64,000 bases of DNA, taken from CAWCAW01 sp963793645 (GTDB lineage Bacteria > Actinomycetota > Acidimicrobiia > Acidimicrobiales > UBA8190). Position numbers and translations under genes: made by a program. Below, piece by piece: positions 54,201 through 63,320 of the stretch. Where the stretch lies: NCBI GenBank assembly GCA_963793645.1, contig CAWCAW010000007.1, forward strand, positions 62,001 to 126,000, written 5' to 3'. Every line of letters begins with the position of its first letter. Positions within the stretch are counted from its first letter, which is position 1. The notes below the pieces were generated by a model. The model had not been told where the DNA came from, made no database searches, and worked only from the letters and a program-made list of their open reading frames with translations.

Positions 54201-54953
54201 CTTGGCGGTGTGCACTTTGCGCACCAGATCCTCGTACGCCACCACAAAGGCGTGGAAGTCGAGGGTGTCGGCGTCGCGCACCACCGGAACGACCAAGGTC
54301 CGGGTGCCGTCAGACTTGGACACGTCGACGGCGAGGCCGAGGCCGACGTGATCGTGGCGGATGATCCCCGGCGTCCCTTTGCCATCGAAGTCCGCCACGA
54401 AGGTGGCGTTGAGGGCCGGCACGGCCTTGAGCGCTTCGACCACGGCGAAGCCGATCAGGTGGGTGAAGCTGACCCGGGCACCTGACAGTCGGACCAGGTG
54501 CTGGTTGACCATGGCCCGATTGACCTCGAGGAGACGAGCCGGAACCGAACGTACGCTGGTGGCGGTGGGGACACCGAGAGACGCCTCCATGTTGTCGGCG
54601 ATCCGGGCCGCGGCGCCGCGTAGAGCAACGGGGCGATCCCCACTCGGCTCGCTGCGGCCGGCTCCCGCCGATGGGCTGGGGACCGGTGACGAAGTCGGTG
54701 CCGCGGTGGCGGCGGGGGCAACAACAGCGGGTGCGACCGGTGCGCTCGACATCGGCGGCGCCGGCGCAGCCGTGACGGTGCCGTTGGGTGTCGCCCCGGG
54801 GGGCTGGTAATCGTGAAAGAACTCTCGCCAGCTCTCGCTCACCGACGCCGGGTCGCTGCGGTACTCCTCGTACATGTCATCGACGAGCCACGCATTGGGC
54901 CCGAAGGCACCTCCCGGCAACGCGCCGGTACCACCTCGGTGATCTTCGGCCAT
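51233..54953 (-). CDS. kgd: multifunctional 2-oxoglutarate metabolism enzyme (E2-E1, Kgd), frameshifted
   Basis: About 1239 residues if one base near 52040 is removed; mycobacterial Kgd is 1231. N-terminal segment FGPNAWLVDDMYEEYRSDP, Ala/Pro linker, E2 acyltransferase domain (about 115-360; ends TYDHRIIQGAESG), then the ThDP-dependent E1 domain (VFGMAHRGRLNVLANII, ILIHGDAAFAGQGVVAETL, VVVNNQLGFTT, CYRRYGHNEGDDPSYTQPLM). It stays in one frame to YSVESPDAL; WEAQFGDFANGAQIIVDNF and the rest, to FEDLMRRAFA, are in another. It links the TCA cycle and glutamate metabolism and uses thiamine diphosphate. ATG 54953 is preceded by TAGGAT at eight bases; ATG 54959 is an alternative. Confidence 0.93.
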
Positions 54954-54961
54954 TGCCATCG

Positions 54962-54967
54962 ATCCTA
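54962..54967 (-). promoter_or_regulatory. -10 box (TAGGAT) before kgd
   Basis: TAGGAT on the minus strand. It lies eight bases before ATG 54953 and only two before ATG 54959, so it favours the downstream start. The same bases could be read as a weak AGGA ribosome binding site. Confidence 0.4.
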
Positions 54968-55044
54968 CCGGGGTGCCATGAGGCCTTCGGGCTATGACCG
55001 GGCCCGTTGGCGGCAAGGATCATTGCGCTGTCAGGCTGACCTCC

Positions 55045-55824
55045 ATGCGCACCATGCCTCGGGGCTTGTCAGTGGTCGTCCACGCCCCGAGCCCGGGGCG
55101 TCGTGATGACGTACCCAAGATCGTGCTGGCCCACGGTTCGCTCGATCGCGGCGCGTCGTTCACCCGGGTGCTGCGGCGCCTGACGGATCTCGAGGTCGTC
55201 ACCTACGACCGCCGTGGGTATCACCATTCCCGGGACATGTTCCCGCTGGCCACGTCGCTCGGTGATCACGTCGATGACCTCTTGGCCGTGGTGGGAGATG
55301 GCCCGGCCGTGGTGATCGGGCACTCCTACGGGGGCGACGTCGCTTTGGGTGCTGCCATCGAGGACCCCACCACGGTGTGGTCGGTGGGCGCCTACGAGCC
55401 CCCCATACCGTGGGCGCCGTGGTGGCCGTCGCGCCGGCGCACGAACTTCGTCGAGGATCCCGACGCCTTCGCAGAGTCGTTCTTCCGCCGCGTGGCGGGC
55501 GACAAGGCGTGGGACCGTCTGTCGGACCAGGCGCGCCGGGACCGCCGAGCCGACGGGCCGGCCCTCGTCGCCGAATTGATCGCCATTCGCGGTGACGTGG
55601 CGCCGCTGGATCTGGCGCGTCTATCGGTACCGGCCGTGCTCGGTCGGGGCGAACTGTCGCTGCCGCATCACCGCCGAGCCGTCGAGGAGCTGGCCCAAGA
55701 GCTCCGTAATGCGGAGATCGTGGAAATCGCCGGCGCTACCCACGGAGCCCATTTGACCCATCCCGACGCCTTTGCCGCCTTCGTCCGCATTGCCGTGCAG
55801 CGGGCCATGGAGGCGTCGCGCTAG
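55045..55824 (+). CDS. alpha/beta hydrolase
   Basis: 259 residues from ATG 55045 (an earlier start at 54994 adds 17 residues unlike the family). KIVLAHGSLDRGASFTRVL (oxyanion region), TYDRRGYHHSRDM, nucleophile VVIGHSYGGDVALGAA, and a terminal His in IAGATHGAHLTHPDAF. The acid residue probably lies after VPAVLGRGELS, where the usual Asp is not obvious. Substrate unknown. It is divergent from kgd and convergent with the acyl-CoA dehydrogenase, overlapping its 3' end by four bases. Confidence 0.83.
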   Translation: MRTMPRGLSVVVHAPSPGRRDDVPKIVLAHGSLDRGASFTRVLRRLTDLEVVTYDRRGYHHSRDMFPLATSLGDHVDDLLAVVGDGPAVVIGHSYGGDVALGAAIEDPTTVWSVGAYEPPIPWAPWWPSRRRTNFVEDPDAFAESFFRRVAGDKAWDRLSDQARRDRRADGPALVAELIAIRGDVAPLDLARLSVPAVLGRGELSLPHHRRAVEELAQELRNAEIVEIAGATHGAHLTHPDAFAAFVRIAVQRAMEASR

Positions 55825-57080
55825 ACGAGCCGATGCGTTGGATCCCCGGCCCCCGTGGTGGGGGCGGCCGCGTGCGCTTGTGTCCAGCTCCGTCCGGCCT
55901 CGACGTCGACGTCATGGGGCAGGCCGAGCACGCGCTCGGCGATGATGTTTCGTTGCACCTCGGAGGTACCGCCACCGATGGTGAGCGCCCTCGAGAACAG
56001 ATAGCCCTTGGCCCACATGAGTGACGGCCACGTCGCCCCATGGCGTGGCGCGCCAAGGTCTGAGGGCGGGCCCGTTTCTTCGGCCCGCGCCCGGCGCGGA
56101 CCGGCGTCGGCGAGCATGCCGTGCGCTCCCGCCAATGATTTGGCCAATTCCATTACGTGCTGACCGTGATCGTCGGCGAGGGCTTTGCGCACGGACGCCT
56201 CGGGGCCGGGCTCGCGGCCCGACACCACCGCGCCGACCGTGCGTAGCCGGATCAGTCGCAGTACCTCGCCTTCGGCCCACAGGCGCGCCAGTCGCTGGCG
56301 CGTCATGGGATCAGTGGTGCCGCCGGCGTCGCGCACCAAGTCGACGAGATCAGCGGCGGTGGGACCGGCACCCCACAATGCCCCTTCACCTGACAACGAG
56401 ACCCGTTCGTTGCCGAGAGTGACCTTGGCCAACGACCACCCGCCGTTGACCTCCCCCACCACGTTGGCCGCCGGTAGTCGCACGTCGTCGAAGAACACCT
56501 CGTTGAAGCTGTGGTCGCCGGTCATGTCGACAACGGGTCGGATGTCGAGGCCGGGCGCGTCCATGGGGCAGATGAAATAGGTGATGCCCTGGTGCTTGGG
56601 AGCGTCAGGGTCGGTGCGCGCCAGCAGGATCCCGAAGGCAGCCTCGTGCGCGAAGGTGGTCCACACCTTCTGACCCGAGATCACCCACTGCTCACCGTCG
56701 GCCACGGCCCGGGTCGACAAACCGGCCAAGTCCGAGCCGGCCCCCGGTTCTGAGAACAACTGGCACCAGATCTCCTCGGCGGCCAGCAGCGGTAGGAGAT
56801 GACGCTGCTTTTGTTCCTCGGTGCCGGCATGGATGAGAGTCGGACCGGCCCAGCCGATGCCGATCTGGTTCTGCGGTCGGCGCACGCCGGCGCCGCGCAG
56901 TTCGTCGTCGATGACGAGTTGACTGACGGCATCAGCACCCAGTCCCCATGGCCCCGGCCAGTGCGGTGCCACATAGCCCGCTTCGGCCAGCTGCCGGGGG
57001 GTCGGACGCGGGTGGTCGTCGAGCCACTGTCGCACTCGACGACGAGCGACATGATCGCTACCAGGGAGGGCGAGGTCCAC
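55821..57080 (-). CDS. acyl-CoA dehydrogenase
   Basis: 419-residue FAD enzyme. FAD/substrate motifs WCQLFSEPGAGSDLAGLSTR and WVISGQKVWTTFAHEA, middle beta domain VFFDDVRLPAANVVGEVNGG, C-terminal FSRALTIGGGTSEVQRNIIA. The catalytic base is not obvious from motif position. It belongs to the FadE group of actinobacteria that often acts on steroid or branched acyl-CoAs. GTG 57080 lies seven bases after TACGCT, which overlaps the promoter of the divergent acyl-CoA synthetase, so the two are likely co-regulated. Confidence 0.92.
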   Translation of the reverse strand: MDLALPGSDHVARRRVRQWLDDHPRPTPRQLAEAGYVAPHWPGPWGLGADAVSQLVIDDELRGAGVRRPQNQIGIGWAGPTLIHAGTEEQKQRHLLPLLAAEEIWCQLFSEPGAGSDLAGLSTRAVADGEQWVISGQKVWTTFAHEAAFGILLARTDPDAPKHQGITYFICPMDAPGLDIRPVVDMTGDHSFNEVFFDDVRLPAANVVGEVNGGWSLAKVTLGNERVSLSGEGALWGAGPTAADLVDLVRDAGGTTDPMTRQRLARLWAEGEVLRLIRLRTVGAVVSGREPGPEASVRKALADDHGQHVMELAKSLAGAHGMLADAGPRRARAEETGPPSDLGAPRHGATWPSLMWAKGYLFSRALTIGGGTSEVQRNIIAERVLGLPHDVDVEAGRSWTQAHAAAPTTGAGDPTHRLV

Positions 57081-57087
57081 AACGCGC

Positions 57088-57097
57088 AGCGTAGGCT
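57088..57097. promoter_or_regulatory. bidirectional -10 element for the dehydrogenase/synthetase pair
   Basis: AGCGTAGGCT contains TAGGCT (plus, 57092-57097, six bases before GTG 57104) and TACGCT (minus, 57088-57093, seven bases before GTG 57080), sharing the TA at 57092-57093. The whole divergent gap is only 23 bases, so both messages must be leaderless. Confidence 0.6.
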
Positions 57098-57103
57098 GAG
57101 GCC

Positions 57104-58733
57104 GTGACGAACTGGAACTTCGCCGATGTCTGGGAGTGTGTGGCCGAGACCATTCCCAAGGCGCCCGCGCTGACTCATGGGTCGCGACAGATCACGTGGT
57201 CCGAGCTCGAGGCGCGCGCCAACAGCGTGGCGGCCGCTCTTGTCGGGGCCGGATTCACTCACCAGGACAAGGTCGCCCACTACCTCTACAACTGCCCCGA
57301 GTACCTGGAATCGACATTCGGCATCTTGAAAGCCGGGCTCGTGCCCGTGAACACCAACTACCGGTACGCGGCCGACGAGCTCGTCTATCTGTGGAACAAC
57401 GCCGATGCCGTCGCCGTCGTATTCCACGGCGTGTTCAGCGCCGTGATCGACCCGTTGCGCACCAGGGTGCCCGGCATTCGGCTGTGGCTGTGGGTGGACG
57501 ACGGTTCCGGGCCCTGCCCGGCGTGGGCCACCCCGTACGAGGACATCACCGGCGGCCACCCCGAACGTTTCACTCCCCCGTGGCCTCGCAACGGCGACGA
57601 CCTCTACCTCCTTTACACCGGGGGCACGACGGGAATGCCCAAGGGCGTGATGTGGCGCCAGGACGACCTGTTCTGCCGCCTCAATGCCGGCAACATCATC
57701 AAGGTCCCTGAGGACGGCGGGCTGGCGGGGCTGCGCAAGACCATCGTCGGCGCCGGCCCGGTATTGCTCCCGGCGTGCCCCCTCATGCACGGCACGGGCG
57801 CCTTCACGGCCATGGGCACCCTGGCCGTCGGCGGCAGCGTGGTCACGCTCCCCGGCACCCGTTTCGATCCCGTGGCGCTACTCGACACCGTCGACAGCGA
57901 GAACGTGAACGTGGTGGTCATCGTGGGCGATTCGTTCGCCAAGCCCATATTGAGCGCGCTCGACGAGAACCCGGGCCGCTTTCGCCTCTCCACGCTGCTG
58001 GCCATCATCTCCTCGGGCGTGATGTGGAGCGAGCCCACCAAACGCGCCTTGCTCGACCACAAGCCGTCCATGATGTTGATCGACGCCTACTCCTCATCTG
58101 AGGCCATCGGCATGGGGACGTCGGTGTCCACAGGCAGCTCCGCCGAGCACACCGCCCACTTCGCGCTGGGCCCTGACGTCAAGGTCATCGATCCCGACAC
58201 CGGTAAGGACGTGTCGGCGGGCTCGGGCGAGGAAGGCGTGCTCGCCCTGGGAGGACGTAACCCGCTCGGCTATTACAAGGACACCGACAAGTCGGCCTCC
58301 ACCTTTAAGGTCATCGACGGGGCGCGCGTACTCGATCCCCGGTGACTACGCCACGGTGCAAAGCGATGGATCGATCCAGTTGCTCGGACGGGGCTCGGTG
58401 GTCATCAACACGGGCGGAGAAAAGGTCTTCCCCGAAGAGGTCGAAGAAGTGTTGAAGACCCACCCGGCCGTACGCGACGCCGTGGCCGTCGGCCTGAGCG
58501 ACGACCGCTTCGGCGAGGTGGTCTCGGCCGCCGTCGAGCTGCGTCCCGGGGCACATGTCACCGAGGCGGAGTTGCAGGCCCATGTGCGTGGCCAACTGGC
58601 TGCCTACAAGTCGCCCAAGCGGGTGCGCTTCGTCGACACCATCGGACGATCGCCGTCGGGGAAGGTCGACTACGCCCGTCATCGGGCCGACATGGCGCAA
58701 TGGGCGACCTCGGCGTCGCCGGCCGCCTCCTGA
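57104..58733 (+). CDS. acyl-CoA synthetase (AMP-forming, FadD-like), frameshifted
   Basis: 542 residues when one base at about 58322-58328 (a GCGCGCG run) is removed. First part: P-loop LYLLYTGGTTGMPKGVMWRQ, LIDAYSSSEAIGMG, and LALGGRNPLGYYKD. Second part, in another frame: YSIPGDYATVQSDGSIQLLG, INTGGEKVFPEEVEEVLK and the catalytic lysine near SPSGKVDYARHRA. It activates a fatty, aromatic or steroid-type acid with ATP and CoA. Divergent from an acyl-CoA dehydrogenase, so both may serve one catabolic route. Confidence 0.9.
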
Positions 58734-58779
58734 TCGACGCGTACCTCGCAACCGGCGCGGCGCCCACCCCAAGGTCACG

Positions 58780-59631
58780 ATGGGAGCCCTCGATCTCGTG
58801 GCGGGCTGGCCCGTGCCCGAGGCCGCCGCCGGGGTGGTGCGCCGACAGGGGCGCCAGACGTCCATCGTCGACGTCGTCGGCGATACGGAAAAGGTCTTCG
58901 CGTGGGCGTCGGTGACCAAGCTCCTGGTGGCCATGTCGGTACTGGTCGCCTGCGAGGAGCAGACCATGGCCCTCGATGACACGGCGGGGCCGCCGGGTTC
59001 GACGGTGCGTCACCTGCTTGCCCACGCGTCAGGATTGTCGCCGGAGTCCCTCGAGGCGCTCGCCGCTCCGGGCACACGGCGCATCTACTCGAACTCCGGC
59101 TACGAGATCCTCGCCGACGTCCTGGCCGGGCGGGCCGACATGGACTTCGCCGATTACCTGGCCGGCGCCGTCACCGGTCCCCTGGAGATGGCCGCCACAG
59201 CCATTGCACCAGCGTCCTCGGCGGCGTGGGGAGCCGCCGGTTCGCTTGCCGATCTGCTGGCGCTGGGTGGCGAGCTCCTTGTCCCGCGCCTAGTGGCCCC
59301 GGCCACCATGGCCGATGCCACCACGGTGGCCTTCGCCGGGTTGGCGGGCGTGGTGCCCGGCTTCGGCCGCTTCGACCCTTGTGATTGGGGCCTCGGTTTC
59401 GAGCTCAAAGATGCCAAGGTGCCGCACTGGACGGGATCGCGGAATGCGCCCTCGACGTTCGGTCATTTCGGTCGCTCGGGCAGCTTCCTTTGGGTCGATC
59501 CTGACGCCGGAGTGGCCTGTGCGGCGCTGTGTGATGGCGACTTCGGTCCCTGGGCACACCAAGCCTGGCCCGCACTCGCCGACGCCGTCGTCCAGCAGTG
59601 GGGTGCGACCGGCCTAGGCTCGACGTCATGA
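58780..59631 (+). CDS. serine beta-lactamase-fold hydrolase
   Basis: 283 residues from ATG 58780. The serine hydrolase triad of class C beta-lactamase/esterase proteins is visible: SxxK as WASVTKLL, YxN as YSNSGYEIL, and a HxG-type third motif in GHFGRSGSFLW. There is no signal peptide, so a cytoplasmic esterase or amidase is more likely than antibiotic resistance. Its stop overlaps the next gene (ATGA). Confidence 0.87.
   Translation: MGALDLVAGWPVPEAAAGVVRRQGRQTSIVDVVGDTEKVFAWASVTKLLVAMSVLVACEEQTMALDDTAGPPGSTVRHLLAHASGLSPESLEALAAPGTRRIYSNSGYEILADVLAGRADMDFADYLAGAVTGPLEMAATAIAPASSAAWGAAGSLADLLALGGELLVPRLVAPATMADATTVAFAGLAGVVPGFGRFDPCDWGLGFELKDAKVPHWTGSRNAPSTFGHFGRSGSFLWVDPDAGVACAALCDGDFGPWAHQAWPALADAVVQQWGATGLGSTS
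59615..59620 (+). promoter_or_regulatory. possible internal -10 box (TAGGCT) before the nucleotidyltransferase gene
   Basis: TAGGCT seven bases before ATG 59628, inside the 3' end of the upstream gene. It would allow separate leaderless expression. Confidence 0.4.
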
Positions 59632-60371
59632 AGGGGGTCATCCTGGCCGGAGGCAGCGGCACGCGTCTTCACCCGCTCACGAGGATCACCAACAAACACC
59701 TGCTCCCCATCTACGACAGGCCCATGATCAGCTACGCCATCGAGGCGCTCGTCATGGCGGGCATCAACGAGATGATGCTGGTCACCGGTGGCACCCACGC
59801 CGGGGAATTCCTCCGCCTGCTCGGTAGCGGGCACGAACACGGCATCGAACGCCTCTCCTACGGATACCAGGACCGTCCCGGTGGCATCGCCGAAGCCCTG
59901 GGGCTGGCCGAGAAGTTCTGCTCCGATGACTCGGTGCTCGTCATGCTGGCCGACAACATCGTGGAACGGTCGTTTCGCACCACCGTGCAGCGCTTCGCCG
60001 AACAAGTCAGCGGGGCCCGCATCGTGCTCAGTAAGGAAAGCGACCCGCAGCATCTGCGGAATCTGGGAGTCCCCGAGTTCGACGCCGATGGCCGCATCGT
60101 GCGTATCGTGGAGAAGCCCGAGGATCCCCCCAGCAATTACGCGGTCACGGGCATCTACTGCTACGACCCTGACGTCTTTCGGGCTATCGGGACTTTGGAA
60201 CCATCGGGGCGAGGCGAGCTCGAGATCACCGACGTCAACAACTGGTACGTCAACCAGGGCGCCATCGCCTACGACGTGCTCGAAGGGTTCTGGGGTGACG
60301 CCGGAGAGTCGATCGACGCGTACTACGCCGTCAACGACTTCGTGCGCACCAACGGCGCCAACAAGGGCTGA
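59628..60371 (+). CDS. glucose-1-phosphate thymidylyltransferase-like nucleotidyltransferase
   Basis: 247 residues. GVILAGGSGTRLHPLTRIT and NKHLLPIYDRPMISYAIEAL are the RmlA/RfbA signatures; VLADN-type metal site is MLADNIVERSF; substrate segments YAVTGIYCYDPDVF and GRGELEITDVNNWYV follow. It is shorter than RmlA (about 290) and lacks the allosteric tail, as in several actinobacterial and archaeal relatives. Makes a dTDP- or UDP-hexose for cell-surface sugars. No other rml gene is nearby. Confidence 0.88.
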   Translation: MKGVILAGGSGTRLHPLTRITNKHLLPIYDRPMISYAIEALVMAGINEMMLVTGGTHAGEFLRLLGSGHEHGIERLSYGYQDRPGGIAEALGLAEKFCSDDSVLVMLADNIVERSFRTTVQRFAEQVSGARIVLSKESDPQHLRNLGVPEFDADGRIVRIVEKPEDPPSNYAVTGIYCYDPDVFRAIGTLEPSGRGELEITDVNNWYVNQGAIAYDVLEGFWGDAGESIDAYYAVNDFVRTNGANKG

Positions 60372-60378
60372 ACCCGGC

Positions 60379-61260
60379 TCAGGCGTCGAGGAAACGGCGG
60401 ATGGCGAAGGCCGATCCCGCCGTGCCCACCACCAGCCCCACCAGCACGACCACCAAGCTGGTCACCACCACCTCGCTGGTAGGCATGCGCATCTGGTACC
60501 AGATGCTCGTCAGGCTGCCCGCGGCCAGGTCATCGAGCGTCCAGTGCAACCCGAAGACCACGGCTCCGGCTACCAGCGCGCCCAGGACGCCTTGGACCAG
60601 GCCTTCGCACATGAACGGCACGCGGATGAACCAGTTGGTCGCACCCACCAGTTTCATGACCGACACCTCGCGCCGTCGAGCGAAGATGGCGAGTCGAATC
60701 GTGTTCAAGATGAGCACCGACGCCGACAACAGCAAGATCACGGCCAGCACCAAGAAGACCCATTGCAAGATGCGCGTCACCGTCTCGATGTTGCGCACGG
60801 CTTGACTGGGATAGGACACCGAGTCCACCCCGGGGCGCCCCGTGAACTGCTGGTACACGGCTTGGGCCTGGTTGGGATTGTCGAGCACGCAGCGAAACGA
60901 CGCCGGCGTCGTCTGCAGCGTCAGCGCTTGGGCTTCTTCGGGAGGCAGCAGATGCTTGGCCTCGTTGAAGTCATAGGCCTGGCTCCGAGAGATACACGTG
61001 CGGACGTACGGCAACTCGTGCAGCTGGGTGCTGATGGACGCCTTCTGGCCGGCCAGGATGCTCGGGTCCAAGAACACGAGCACGTTCACGCCGTGCTGCC
61101 ACTTCACCGTGGCGTGCGCCACGCCCTGGCGCAACAAAAGCGCCGTACCCACCAGCGACAGCGACACAGCCACGGTGAGCACGGCCGCCACCGTCATCAG
61201 ACGGTTGCGCCACAGGTTGGATGCGGTCTCGCGGGCGACGTAGTCGACCGACACAGCCAT
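60379..61260 (-). CDS. ftsX: cell division protein FtsX
   Basis: 293 residues: one N-terminal helix (about 20-45), an extracellular loop (about 50-165), then three helices (about 170-290). RETASNLWRNRLMTVAAVLT at the start and the cytoplasmic REVSVMKLVGATNWFIRVPF are family marks. With FtsE it controls peptidoglycan hydrolases at the septum. Its ATG shares a base with the ftsE stop (TGATG). Confidence 0.95.
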   Translation of the reverse strand: MAVSVDYVARETASNLWRNRLMTVAAVLTVAVSLSLVGTALLLRQGVAHATVKWQHGVNVLVFLDPSILAGQKASISTQLHELPYVRTCISRSQAYDFNEAKHLLPPEEAQALTLQTTPASFRCVLDNPNQAQAVYQQFTGRPGVDSVSYPSQAVRNIETVTRILQWVFLVLAVILLLSASVLILNTIRLAIFARRREVSVMKLVGATNWFIRVPFMCEGLVQGVLGALVAGAVVFGLHWTLDDLAAGSLTSIWYQMRMPTSEVVVTSLVVVLVGLVVGTAGSAFAIRRFLDA

Positions 61261-61979
61261 CAGCGACGGACCCGTTCTCGAGGCTCGTCAGCCTCATATC
61301 CGTAGCCGTACACGCCACGTTCCTGGTCGCGCACCAAGGTCCCGTGGTCGAGCTCGATGACCCGGCGCCGCATCTGGTCGACGATGCCGGCGTCGTGGGT
61401 GGCCACCACCACCGTGGTGCCGGTGCGGTTGATGCGGTCGAGCAGGCGCATGATCCCCTGGCTGGTGGCGGGGTCGAGGTTCCCGGTGGGCTCGTCGGCC
61501 AGCAAGATGAGGGGCCGGTTCACAAAGGCCCGCGCCACGGCCACCCGCTGCTGCTCGCCTCCGGACAGCTCGGCGGGGAGGTTGTCGCGCTTTTTGGTCA
61601 ATCCCACCAGGTCCAGTACCTGGGGCACCTGGTTGGCGATGACGTGGCGGGGCCGGCCGATCACCTCAAGGGCAAAGGCCACGTTCTCGAACACCGTCTT
61701 GTTGGGCAGAAGCTGGTAGTCCTGAAAGACACAGCCGAGATTGCGACGCAGGTAGGGGATGCGCCAGCTGGTCAGATGGGCGATCTCGCGCCCCGCCACC
61801 CAGATGCGCCCGTCGTCGGGCACCTCCTCGCGCAGCAACAGGCGCAGGCAGGTCGTCTTGCCTGAGCCCGAAGGACCGACGAGGAAGACGAACTCCCCCT
61901 TGTCGATCTCGATCGACACGTCACGTAGCGCGACGGTCTTTCCCTTGTATGTCTTGGTGACGTTCTCGAATCGGATCAT
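61260..61979 (-). CDS. ftsE: cell division ATP-binding protein FtsE
   Basis: 239 residues from ATG 61979. Walker A FLVGPSGSGKTTCLRLLL, Q-loop CVFQDYQLLPNKTV, signature AELSGGEQQRVAVARAFVN, Walker B LILLADEPTGNLDP, His switch VVVATHDAGIVDQ. It energises FtsX. It is coupled to ftsX. Confidence 0.96.
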   Translation of the reverse strand: MIRFENVTKTYKGKTVALRDVSIEIDKGEFVFLVGPSGSGKTTCLRLLLREEVPDDGRIWVAGREIAHLTSWRIPYLRRNLGCVFQDYQLLPNKTVFENVAFALEVIGRPRHVIANQVPQVLDLVGLTKKRDNLPAELSGGEQQRVAVARAFVNRPLILLADEPTGNLDPATSQGIMRLLDRINRTGTTVVVATHDAGIVDQMRRRVIELDHGTLVRDQERGVYGYGYEADEPRERVRR

Positions 61980-62045
61980 CGAACTCGAGTCTTCGGCGGG
62001 TCGCCCCACGCCGTATCCGCAGGCAGGGCGCTCAAAGTTGTCGCC

Positions 62046-62051
62046 AGGCTA
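62046..62051 (-). promoter_or_regulatory. possible -10 box for ftsEX
   Basis: TAGCCT on the minus strand in the 202-base prfB-ftsE gap, about 66 bases before ATG 61979. No convincing -35 box. The rest of the gap shows no other structure that I could support. Confidence 0.3.
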
Positions 62052-62181
62052 GCAGTCCGACCCCAATTCCAGAAGAAATTTCTCTCACCGTGGGTGATGC
62101 ATTCGGTCCGCCGTTGGCTCGACCCGCCGGGTCCGAACACAAAATTCCAGGTCATCCATAGTGCGCCACGCCCTACCGGGC

Positions 62182-63320
62182 TCACGATGCCGCCGCTCGC
62201 CGGCGCCGCAACTCCGCTTCCATAAAGTCGTCCAGATCCCCATCGAGCACGGCCTCGACGTTGCCGGTCTCGTAGTTGGTGCGGTGGTCCTTGACCAGTT
62301 GGTACGGCGCCAGCACGTAGGAGCGGTCCTGGTTTCCCCACGCCACGTCGGACTGCGGCCCCGACAGCGAGTCGAGCTCGGCTCGACGCTCGGCGCGCTC
62401 GCGAGCCACCAACTTGGCCCCCAGGATCTGCATGGCCTTGGCCTTGTTCTGGTGCTGACTGCGCTCGTTTTGCACCGCCACCACGATGCCGGTGGGGAGG
62501 TGGGTGAGGCGCACGGCGGAATCCGTCTTGTTGACGTGCTGGCCGCCCGCTCCCGATGACCGGTAGGTGTCGACGCGCAGTTCCTTGTCGTCGATGACCA
62601 CCTCATCCCCCACGTCCTCGAGGAACGGGATGACGTCGAATGACGCGAAGCTCGTCTGGCGACGGTGCGCCGCGTCGAACGGCGAGATGCGCACCAGCCG
62701 GTGCACACCGCGCTCGGCCGACAGGAGTCCGTAGGCGAATCGTCCTTTGACGATGAAAGTGGCCGACAGCAAGCCGGCCTCCTGACCCTCGGTGGCCTCG
62801 TCGAGCTCCACCACAAAGCCTCGGCGCTCGGCCCAGCGTTGGTACATGCGCAGGAGCATCTCGCACCAGTCCTGGGCGTCGGTGCCGCCCGCACCGGCGT
62901 GCAATTCGCAGATGGCGTCGCCTTCGACGTATTCGCCGGTGAACAGCGAGCGCAGCTCGAGCTCGGCCAGGCGACGCGACAGATCATCGATGGCGCCTTC
63001 GAGCTCGGCCAACACCGACGAGTCGTCGTACTCCACCATGGCCTCGTACAAGGTCTCGCCGTCAGACAGCCGGCGTCCGAGATCTTCGAGCACCTCGATG
63101 TCGTCGCCCACCCGTCCGAACTCGGAGGTCACCTCTCGGGCCCGTTCGGCGTCGTCCCACAGATCCGGTCGCGACACCTCTTTTTCGAGCTCGACTCGCC
63201 GTTGGCGTAACGCCTCGAGACCGAGATATCCCTCGGCCTCTTGCAGCCGGGCGCGCAACGCCGCCAACTCGGCGCGCTGGTCTCGAGCGTCGCCGGGGGG
63301 GCGGCCTCAGGCCGTGCCAT
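62182..63320 (-). CDS. prfB: peptide chain release factor 2, frameshifted at the 5' end
   Basis: From 63267 down the frame is intact: SRPDLWDDAERAREVTSEF, the SPF stop-codon motif in VRISPFDAAHRRQTSFASFD, and the catalytic SSGAGGQHVNKTDSAVRLTH. It releases peptides at UAA and UGA. The only in-frame start there is a TTG at 63267. ATG 63320 (MARPEAAPP), overlapping the secA stop, would give a normal N-terminus (379 residues) if the G7 run at 63295-63301 had one more base. This is not the known RF2 programmed site, which needs an early in-frame TGA after CTT. Confidence 0.88.

Noticed and set aside
51936..54485. 850-codon open frame antisense to kgd
   Set aside because: Complementary shadow of a highly conserved gene; no family features and no start signal.
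63250..63320. Programmed +1 frameshift in prfB
   Set aside because: No CTT-TGA-C slippery site and no preceding Shine-Dalgarno-like stimulator; a homopolymer miscall explains the break more simply.
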